Assembly (NCBI GenBank): GCA_036583965.1
Contig: JAZBQD010000025.1
Location: 13,144,645-13,208,644, forward strand
Length of the DNA stretch: 64,000 nt
Reading direction: 5' to 3'
Origin: Prunella strophiata
Lineage: Eukaryota > Chordata > Aves > Passeriformes > Prunellidae
Below are positions 57,826-64,000 of this stretch, piece by piece (within the stretch, counting starts at the first letter, position 1; each line of letters starts with the position of its first letter). The notes beneath the pieces are model-generated. The model had not been told where the DNA came from and did not search any database. It worked only from the letters and a program-made list of their open reading frames with translations. A program made the position numbers and the translations under genes.

Positions 57826-58426
57826 ATTTCTTGTTGTGCTTGAACAGCACCTTGAGACTTGGCTTTCATTTTTAACTTCATATCTGGAGATCCAGCCAGG
57901 GTACAGCTTGTTCAGGATATCAGAACTGTCTTTTATTCTCAGGTCAGAGTTTTTCTCAATTTTTTCACCTGAAGTTTGGTTGTATTACAGAATGGATCCA
58001 CATTTTACCATTACTGCTATTTAAGTTCAGTCATCTTTTGTTATTTTGGTTTGTTATGCATTCCTTCAAATAGCCTTTTAAGTCAGGTGAACTTGCTGTT
58101 ACATGTGTAGGATGTGCTGCTCAGTGACTGCACTAACATGCAGTTCAGTTAATTTTACAGGACATAAATGTAATTTATTTTTGTCTGGAAAAAAGTCACT
58201 TTCTGTGAGGGATCTAGTTTTTCAAAAGGGATTTGGTATTAATGCATGCCACTGCTTAATACTTTCTTATTTTTATACTTGTGTTTACATTTTGATGTGC
58301 ACGTAGCAGTGATGATGTAACTTTTTCCCACAAATAGTTTCTTCTGTGACTTTACTGAATTCCCAGTGTTTCTCAAGATTACTGTTTTATAGACTACAAA
58401 GGATGTGACTCTCAGCCCCTTTAGCG

Positions 58427-58472
58427 AAAAAAAAAAAAAAAAAAAAGAAAAAAAAAGAAAGAAAAAATAATA
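58427..58472 (+). repeat. Poly(A) and GAAA-type tract
   Basis: About 20 uninterrupted A followed by G-interrupted A runs and AATAATAAAAT. No target-site duplication or transposon body is obvious to its left, so it may be simple low-complexity sequence or the tail of an old retrocopy. Confidence 0.85.
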
Positions 58473-61249
58473 AAATCTTTAAAATAGCCTTGATATTTCA
58501 AGTTTGAGTTAAATTTTGAGCTGTTCTGATTACTGTGTCTTGAAGAAGCAGGACTTGAAATGAAAGTAAACAAAGCACTGGAAGCAGTTTATCCATGAGT
58601 CCTTGAGGAATGTTTCCCATATTATTATTTATACTTTCCAGTATTATTTCTGTAGCATACTGATAGAACCCTTTACCATTGCAACAGGTGATTTTTAAGT
58701 AGCATATTTTCTTTGCTTCACCTGTATGATGTTGTTCCTGTCCACAGTGATGTTTAAAGTTACCTTTCATTAAGGTGAAACTTCTCCTGCAGCATGTATA
58801 CTCTAGTGATCAAGTTGTGTAGCAAGGTGATTTAAATAAGAGTGGAGATTTAAATAAAAATTCACACGTAAACTAATTTAAGAAGTATTACTGCTTGTAG
58901 AACCTATTAAGTCTCCCAGCTGTATCCAGAGGATTTGTGTGCTGTTCTCCATTGTACTTCTTCTGTGAACACCAGGCCAGTATTTCATTAGCTGGATTCC
59001 CATTTGTGTGCTGCATTTGTCCCAGGTGTGCTCAGTGTTCTGTGGTTTTGTGCTGCTGTGGCCGGGCACCGTCGGGCTGGGCAGTGCCAGCATGTGCCAG
59101 TGCTGTGCTGGGGCTGGGGCTGCCTCCCTGGGGCAGCTGTGTGCTCTGAGGAATGCCCTGGTGGTTTGGGTGCTGTGTCCAGTGAGGTTCAGCATTCTGC
59201 AGGGGCTGGCCAGATCACTTTGTCACCTTGGGAAGGTGTCTGTGTTGGCTGTAGCTCCTGCCAGAGCTCTGTCCCTGGCATTCCCTGTGTCCCAGCAAAG
59301 CTCAGAGCTGCCATCTGAGGCTGGGCACTCAGGTCTCCTTTCTTGGTGCCATGTGTGTGCCTGGAAGGTCTCCTTCCCTGGAACAACCAGGAGTAATGGC
59401 TGGTTTGGGTGTGTTGTCTTGTTCTTTCCTTAACACAGACAAGATGATAATGGAAAGGCAAATGATTCTTCTGTGCTGGGTTTCTGTGCCAGTTTCCAGC
59501 TCTGGTCTGACACTGCTGAGGTGGGGGAGGTCCCATCCAGCAGGGCTGATGTCTTCTGGCACCTTTGTATCTGAAAGGAAATGCTGTTATCATTTGCCTG
59601 TCTCAGTTTCACTCACTCTCCCTGCTTCCTCTTTCAGCCTCCACCAGCAGCTCCAGGTAGCTCTTTGTGACCTCTGGAGTCCAAAACCTCATGAAATATG
59701 ACAGATCTGTAGGTCACATGCATAGACAGCATATCCATGGACACTGGGGTTAAACCAGTGGCTGCAGGGATTGATCTGTATTTTAGGGCTAAAAGAAAAA
59801 CTGTGCCTTCAAGTGTTGAAGTCAGAATTGCTGGAATTGGGAATGGCTGTGGGTTTGTGTGTAATTCCTGAAAGGATCTCTCCCCAGTTCCATCTCTTCA
59901 TTTGTGTTTTGTGTGAACAGTTGTCTCCTGTTTGGAAAATCAACCTGCTTTGTCTAGAAGTAAAGCTGAAGAAGGGATTGCCCCTTGAGCTGGGTTTTTT
60001 CCTGCTGCTTTTAGGACATTTGGCATATTGTAGTTAGTAGAGACACATAAATGAAGCTCATGGCTCATAGTGCTTCTGAAACAGATCCAGGCCAGTGCCA
60101 AGATGGTTATTTTTGGAAATGTCCCTAAGTAGCTCTTTATCAGGACACTTCTATACTCAGTTTAGTTATTGTCTTCACTGACGTGCTCCATGTGCACACT
60201 TGACATGAAAGGCAGGGTTGATTGCTGCCCTGGTGTTTGCCCACCTCTGCTCTGGAACACCTTGGCACAACCAGGTGGTTGTTCCAACATGAAATGATTT
60301 ATATCATGAACTGAAGTATTTCCAGCAGTAACTGCTTTTGGCTGTGGCCAGAGCTGAACAGGAGAGCAGGACCTGGCTCCTGGCAGGGCTCCAGTTGGGA
60401 TTCCTCCATCTGCCTTTGTCCTGGTGCATCTCACAGCAGAGCCACAAAGCTGTGTCCCAGCCAGAGCCTCTGGGAACAAAAGGTGCCTCCTGTGACCTGG
60501 GGGTGGTTCTCAGCTGCTGGAGCAGTCAGGGAAGAAGGGAGCAGTTGGGATTTGCAGTTAGTAGTGATGAAGGTTGGATTCATTTGGGGAGTGTTGCCTT
60601 CAGTGTAACAGTCGTGGTCTCCAGCTGTAAAATGTGTGGGTTTGGAAGATGAAGTTTGGTTCTGTACGGTGCCTGTGTGGCACAGGGAGGAGCAGGATGT
60701 GAAAGGGGGCAGGTGATGGATTGTTATGCACGTGCTGAGGTTCAGTCAATACTGGGCCATACTCAGATGTTGCTGTTTGCTCAGTCAGGCAGCACAGTCC
60801 TGACTTGGAGGTGGAGCAAATGTGCTGTTCAGAGAGGGGAGAGGAACTTGCTGAAGTTTCAGGGCTGGCTGCTCAGTGTCTTAGTCAGTACAGTCCAACA
60901 TGAATCTGGTTTTGGTTTCACTGACTATATCCTCTTTTTTGTATAAATCAAACTTTTAAGGACACGTTAAATTGGTTCATTAAATGCCAAATGTGTAACA
61001 AGTAGGTTGTAATTGAAATGTGCCATAAAAACAGCAGAATTGCTAATTCTCACATCCCCGGGCTGAGTTTGTTGCCATGCCCCTGCTCCCTTTGTGATTC
61101 AGAGCAGACAGTGAGACTGAGCTGGCTCTGAGAGAAACCTGTCCTGAAAAAGGGGTCTAAGGACTGGGTTTGCAGCAGTGAGTGCTCTGGGGACTGTTCT
61201 CTCATTTGCTGAAGTAACACTTCTGTGATTTTCTTGCTTTTTTTTGTAG

Positions 61250-61297
61250 GCATGCCTCCCATTCGGGACTTGGTGAGCCACTCCCCTAACCAGTCAG
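61250..61297 (+). CDS. TNRC6A: TNRC6A candidate 48-nt cassette exon
   Basis: The acceptor tract TTTTCTTGCTTTTTTTTGTAG is strong. The 48 nt that follow read GMPPIRDLVSHSPNQS in the frame set by exon 5 and end in TCAG before the donor GTTAGC, which is weak. Entry and exit phases are both 1, so inclusion adds 16 residues and skipping leaves the frame intact (Pro-Asp-Leu-Asn-His versus Gln-Ser-Asp-Leu-Asn-His). The mammalian main isoform as I recall it lacks this peptide. The combination of strong acceptor, weak donor and preserved phase suggests an alternatively spliced exon, perhaps tissue-regulated. Confidence 0.6.
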
Positions 61298-63736
61298 GTT
61301 AGCTACTTCCATCTCACCTGCTTTTGCACTACGTGTTTGTGGTGGTTACATGTCTCACACAATTTTGTCTGATTTTTTAAATTATTTTTATTTTTATTCT
61401 TTGGCTTATGCTTTTCATTGGCATGGGTGTGTGAATGATTGCAGTATTCTTTCTCTGTGCCATTGCATACTAATTTGGTTTAACATTTTTAATTTTCTAA
61501 TTAAGTCAGAATTCATACTAAGAGTTTTTGTCACCTTAGCATTAAGATACTGGGGGTTTTTTTTTACGTTTATGCTTCCATGCTGAGTTGCCTCTTATGG
61601 TATTGAATAATCTGTGCAAGCTTGTACTTTCTATCAGAGACGTGTCACACTGTGGAGGAAATCATGTCTTGATTGTTTGTTAAAAGCTCAGGACTGTATT
61701 TACTAAAATGCATTTGTTCATAAGGCCCAAAGGTGCAGTGATTGGCAAGGTATGGTATTGACAGTCTGGGGTGCCTGGTGTGCTGGAGCAGGAAAAGGAG
61801 GCAGGGGTGCAAGATTCAGGTATTTCTTAATTTTGCTTCTCAATCCTGTTTATTTTAGCCCATGTGATGACAAACTGCTTTTTAAAATACATACAGTTTT
61901 TTGCAAATGTTTCCTGCATGATAACTCATAGCTGGAAAGCATTAAATTAAAAATTACTGAAAGCAATCTTAGCAGATAACAGAATTTTAAGGAACTCGGG
62001 TTTGTGTAAATAATTTTTTGTTGAGGATTTAAGCAGCAAAAGTTCAGTTGCAACTTTAAATAGTTTTGGGAAGAAAAGCAAGAGTAGGCTGTTCTGGCTC
62101 CTTGTGCTGTGCACCAAATGCAGGGTGTTGTCACATGTCATTTTTCAGTTTTGAGGGTGTTCTGTGGTCTCTGCCAGATACAAAAAGTCAGAGCTGGTAT
62201 CTGCTTGTTGAGTGTTTGTATCCTTAACCTCTGAAGTTCACGAGTTGGGGAGGTGCAGGTAGGAATGTTCCAGAGCAGTGGCTCATACTAGACATCACTA
62301 ACACGTTTATGTCCAGGAGAAGGACTCTTGGTCTGAGTAGTTTTGTATGTAATGGGGGAAATTCAGCTGAGTGGAAGTTGATCACTGCGTGCTGTTGGTG
62401 GATCGGCTCTGCACAAACTGTGTCACAGCTAAATCAGGGTAACAGCATTGGGATAAATACAAGCTTTCTGTACGTATTTGCTGCTGTGCAAATTAGAATT
62501 TGTTTCACCATTTCCCTCTGACTTCTAGTCCTAACCTGTATCTCTCTGTGCTGAATTCAGGCTGCTTGCCCTCTGTGTGCCTTTGTGTTGCTTTTAAAAA
62601 GGGCTCTGTTCCTGGGATGGTGTTTGTGTGATCAGGATCTTGTTCTGTGCCGTTGGTTCTCTCACTCCCAAGAGTGCACACAGCTCTTTGATCAGTCCCT
62701 TAGTACAGGTTAAATGTCCTTTTTTAAAGTACTGGAGTGAGAGTTAGAACCTTGAAGTTTGTTGGGCAGTTGTTCAGACCTGACAGTGTCATTGTGGTGC
62801 CACACGAATGGGCAGGCTCTGGGTTGTGCTCAGCCTAATCCCACTCTCCCAAGGGTGGAGGTGGCTCTGCAGGGCTGTGCAGCTGCCACACACCATCACA
62901 GCTCTCTGCCTGCCTGCCAATGTCTTTGCCACTCCTCCTGTTCCAAACTGCTGGGCCACCATCCCTGTTCCTCACCTTGCTGTGCCAGGGGAGTGCCAGG
63001 GGCTGAGGAGCAGTGGGTGATCCCTGCTCTGTGCTGCTCCTGCTCTGGGAGCCAGAGTCTTGGATTCAATTCTATTTCACTGTAGGATGAGTAATATTGA
63101 TATTGATTAAAAATTAATTAAAAATAGGCTTGTGCATCAGTGCATTCTGAAAGCAGAACTTCAGATGGGTCTTGTGCTTTTTGTGCCAAGCTGTTGTTGT
63201 ATAAAAGAAAATACCTTGAATAACTTGTACTGAACCCTTACACAACGTCTGTAACGGGGGTGGGAAGGTGTGTGTTCTCTGGCTGCTGTCACACAGAGCT
63301 GGTACTGCTGGGCCAGGGCCATGTCCTCTTGGAATTTCTGCCTTTCCATGTATTTTCAGGTTTTATTTAGTATTGTGGTTTTTAATATCTATATGTGTTT
63401 TAGAAAATACTTTGTATGTGGTGTTACAGAGTATTCTTTTAAAAAATGTTTATCTGGAAGAAAAAGACCTTTAGGAGTCTGAAGTTTTCTGAGGTTTTTG
63501 TGAGAGCAGCTCTGCATGCTGGGAGGTGTTCTGGGTTGTGCGTGGCAGCCTTTGGGCAGCTGTGCTTAGAGCTTTCTCTGCCACTTTCCATGACTGCAGT
63601 TTTAACAGAAGCAAAATAATAAGCAAAAATAATTCCTGGCTTAATATCTTTATACTTTTTTTTTTCCTCTTCTCCTTAATGAAGTAATAATACTAAACTC
63701 ATAATAATGCTCTTGGGCTTTCCTTCTTCATTTTAG
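61298..63736 (+). other. TNRC6A: TNRC6A intron 6 (2.4 kb)
   Basis: AT-rich intron between the cassette exon and exon 7, ending TTCTTCATTTTAG. No repeat array, transposon or further exon was recognised. Confidence 0.6.
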
Positions 63737-64000
63737 ATCTGAACCACAGTGGTCTAGGATCCCATTATGAAAATTCTCACTGGGGACCAGTCTCTTCAAA
63801 TAGCGACTCCAGCACAAACTGGGATAAAGTTATCGTAGACGGCTCTGACAAAGAAGCATGGCCATCAATCACTGGCAGTGACCCAGAGCTGACTCCAGAA
63901 TGTATGGACACTGACTCTGCCTCCAGCTCTGGGTCGGAGCGGAACCTGGTTATCATGGCTTCAGGGAGCACGGGAGGAGAGGGCGATGGCATTCGCAACG
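63737..64000 (+). CDS. TNRC6A: TNRC6A exon 7, start of the large GW-repeat exon (cut by window edge)
   Basis: 264 nt in the expected phase reading (D)[20 protein letters not shown], then [34 protein letters not shown] and [19 protein letters not shown]. The SHYENS, SDPEL and SERN...MASG blocks match TNRC6A rather than TNRC6B or TNRC6C. The HWG and other Trp-containing sites begin the Argonaute-binding GW/WG domain, where tandem Trp residues insert into pockets of the AGO PIWI domain. The exon is open to the last base and continues beyond the window; in mammals this exon is very long. The C-terminal silencing domain that binds PABPC, PAN3 and NOT1 lies outside. Confidence 0.95.

Larger units (their letters stand above)
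56930..61249 (+). other. TNRC6A: TNRC6A intron 5 (4.3 kb)
   Basis: Bounded by GTGAGG and a long T-rich acceptor tract. It contains a sense CR1 copy (57330-57825) and a poly(A) tract (58427-58472). No other exon was recognised. Confidence 0.7.

Noticed and set aside
63737..64000. Assignment to TNRC6B or TNRC6C
   Set aside because: The SHYENS...GPVSS, SDPEL..ECMD and SERN..IMASG blocks fit TNRC6A. The TNRC6B and TNRC6C N-termini as recalled differ at these points.

Overview
This window is vertebrate nuclear DNA, most likely from a bird. The evidence is several CR1 LINE 3' ends (the main avian retrotransposon), a GC-rich minisatellite-crowded texture typical of avian microchromosomes, and split exons whose joined product matches the N-terminus of vertebrate TNRC6A (GW182). 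Species cannot be read from the sequence; a songbird is a guess. There are no prokaryotic-style genes, and nearly all long open frames are artefacts of tandem repeats.

Layout. Positions 1 to about 36.6 kb contain no protein-coding gene I can recognise. This stretch is a dense set of unrelated tandem arrays: G-rich 6/12-mer (1.0 kb), 32-bp x4 (4.9 kb), GATGGC-type hexamer (7.7 kb), 17-bp (8.2-9.3 kb), 11-bp (11.6-15.8 kb), 48-bp (18.0-18.4 kb), 29-bp (18.8-21.9 kb), 30-bp (25.2-25.9 kb), 19-bp (25.9-28.4 kb), 12-bp (29.4 kb), a 5/10/15-bp family (30.3-30.8 kb) and a 7-bp family (35.7-36.65 kb). Between them lie CpG-rich blocks and short AT-rich islands with homeodomain- or POU-like motifs that look like candidate conserved non-coding elements. 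About 1 kb (15.8-16.8 kb) has a foreign-looking, strongly G/T-skewed composition and may be an assembly or base-calling artefact. At 33.7-35.1 kb there are poly(A) signals on both strands, followed by two CR1 copies joined tail to tail.

TNRC6A starts in the CpG island at about 36.65-37.4 kb and runs rightward off the end of the window. Six coding exons and one probable 48-nt cassette exon can be placed to the base with consistent phases: 36858-36862 (coding part of exon 1), 37539-37586, 45507-45597, 47550-47571, 56597-56929, 61250-61297 (cassette) and 63737-64000 (start of the large GW-repeat exon, truncated by the window edge). The joined frame gives about 270 residues with the cassette, or 254 without it. 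TNRC6A is the scaffold that binds Argonaute through GW motifs and recruits the PAN2-PAN3 and CCR4-NOT deadenylases in miRNA silencing.

Points of most interest are: an overlapping upstream ORF in good Kozak context over a weak TNRC6A start; the frame-preserving cassette exon; collapse of the namesake CAG/Gln tract to three Gln; a 19-bp array of about 124 near-identical CpG-packed units with no A on the + strand; and a 1.6-kb 12-bp array in TNRC6A intron 4 whose template strand is G-rich.
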